DNA of 5,822 nucleotides from Chitinophaga pinensis (GTDB taxonomy: Bacteria; Bacteroidota; Bacteroidia; UKL13-3), in assembly GCA_945875195.1 (NCBI GenBank), contig CAMCJW010000190.1, positions 1 through 5,822 on the forward strand, in the 5' to 3' direction. This document shows positions 5,557-5,822 of the stretch, piece by piece (the first letter of the stretch is position 1; each line of letters starts with the position of its first letter). The translations under genes and the position numbers were made by a program. The notes beneath the pieces were generated by a model that did not search any database, was not told the DNA's origin, and saw nothing but the letters and a program-made list of their open reading frames with translations.

Positions 5557-5691
5557 GCCTACAACAAGCAGTTTGGCAAAAGCACGGCAGAAGTGCTAAA
5601 TTGGGCGTTTGGAATTCTATCAACTTTTGTACTAAATTTGAGCAGACGTTTTCCAAAGCCGTACCTTCGCCAAGCTGCCGAACCGTCAGAC
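5557..5691. repeat. Long imperfect palindrome, attC-like hairpin element
   Basis: The arm at 5568-5588 and the arm at 5658-5678 are complementary at 17 of 21 positions plus one G-T pair. The stem continues as TTTGGAA (5608-5614) with TTCCAAA (5651-5657), leaving a 19-base one-sided bulge (5589-5607) and a 36-base loop. The bulge and loop share a direct repeat, GTGCTAAATTGGGC (5593-5606) and GTACTAAATTTGAGC (5629-5643). At the outer ends, GCCTACAAC (5557-5565) and GTCAGAC (5685-5691) look like degraded versions of the integron attC boxes RYYYAAC and GTTRRRY. The size (135 bases) and one-sided unpaired bases fit attC folding, and it sits right after a gene's stop codon as attC sites do. The boxes are not exact, so integron origin is unproven. 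Confidence 0.5.
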
Positions 5692-5712
5692 TATCTAAAA
5701 ACTCCTCTGTAA

Positions 5713-5822
5713 ATGTGGAATAGTTTGCAAGTAGTTTTTATGTATTTACTTGCTCATGAATTAAATTTGCCTATGCAATTTATTCAAGGAAAAGATAGGG
5801 ATCAAAGTGTATTATTTCCTCA
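5713..5822 (+). CDS. Unidentified ORF running off the right edge (partial)
   Basis: ATG at 5713 follows an in-frame TAA (5710-5712) and stays open for 36 codons to the window end: MWNSLQVVFMYLLAHELNLP, then a segment containing QFIQGKDRDQSVLFP. The composition looks protein-like, with no in-frame stop in AT-rich sequence, and the first part may be a helix. I do not recognise the family. It starts 22 bases after the attC-like palindrome, where the next gene of a cassette array would start, but this is only suggestive. It does not resemble the missing half of the SCO gene. It could be a chance ORF. Confidence 0.35.
   Translation, partial: MWNSLQVVFMYLLAHELNLPMQFIQGKDRDQSVLFP

Noticed and set aside
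5470..5712. 80-codon ORF overlapping the HNH fragment and the palindrome
   Set aside because: Its first part is the HNH fragment in another frame and the rest translates the inverted repeat. No recognisable domain.
5544..5712. Search for the missing second half of the SCO gene after the HNH fragment
   Set aside because: No frame here shows the expected SCO C-terminal motifs. The sequence is taken up by the inverted repeat, so this is not a simple insertion with the gene resuming in the window.

Overview
The window looks like a fragment of a Bacteroidota genome or metagenomic contig. The sequence is AT-rich, and genes lack Shine-Dalgarno sequences, with A/T-rich leaders before the start codons. 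The protein types also fit: a WD40 protein with a type IX secretion (T9SS) C-terminal sorting domain, a run of lipoproteins with Bacteroidota-type lipoboxes, and a CDACGC outer-membrane protein. All genes read on the + strand.

Left edge (1-524): the window opens inside the last codons of a group II intron reverse transcriptase. These are followed by the intron's RNA domains V and VI, so the intron ends near 191. A gene-free AT-rich stretch of about 330 bases follows. It holds short repeated words, a possible remnant of the hairpin element seen at the right edge, and a candidate Bacteroidota promoter.

Centre (525-5131): a small cysteine-containing membrane-anchored protein; a seven-repeat WD40 beta-propeller with a T9SS sorting tail; then a tight series with gaps of 38 bases or less, or small overlaps. 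The series encodes a CDACGC beta-barrel-like protein, a His-rich two-domain lipoprotein, a lipoprotein cytochrome c, an exported helical protein resembling cytochrome b562/c'-type bundles, and a Met-rich helical lipoprotein. The next gene starts as a SCO (copper chaperone/thiol-disulfide) protein. Nearly every product is exported and rich in possible metal or heme ligands. My inference is a periplasm/outer-membrane copper and electron-transfer operon, perhaps linked to assembly of a copper enzyme such as cytochrome oxidase. No gene in the window proves the target enzyme.

Right edge (5091-5822): the SCO gene is broken. After its CPTIC metal site the frame runs directly into the C-terminal half of an HNH endonuclease and stops. 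Immediately downstream is a 135-base imperfect palindrome with internal repeats, resembling the folded attC sites of integrons. An unidentified ORF then runs off the end. Either a recombination event destroyed the SCO gene in this strain, or the contig is misjoined here. The palindrome and the chimeric gene are the most unusual parts of the window.
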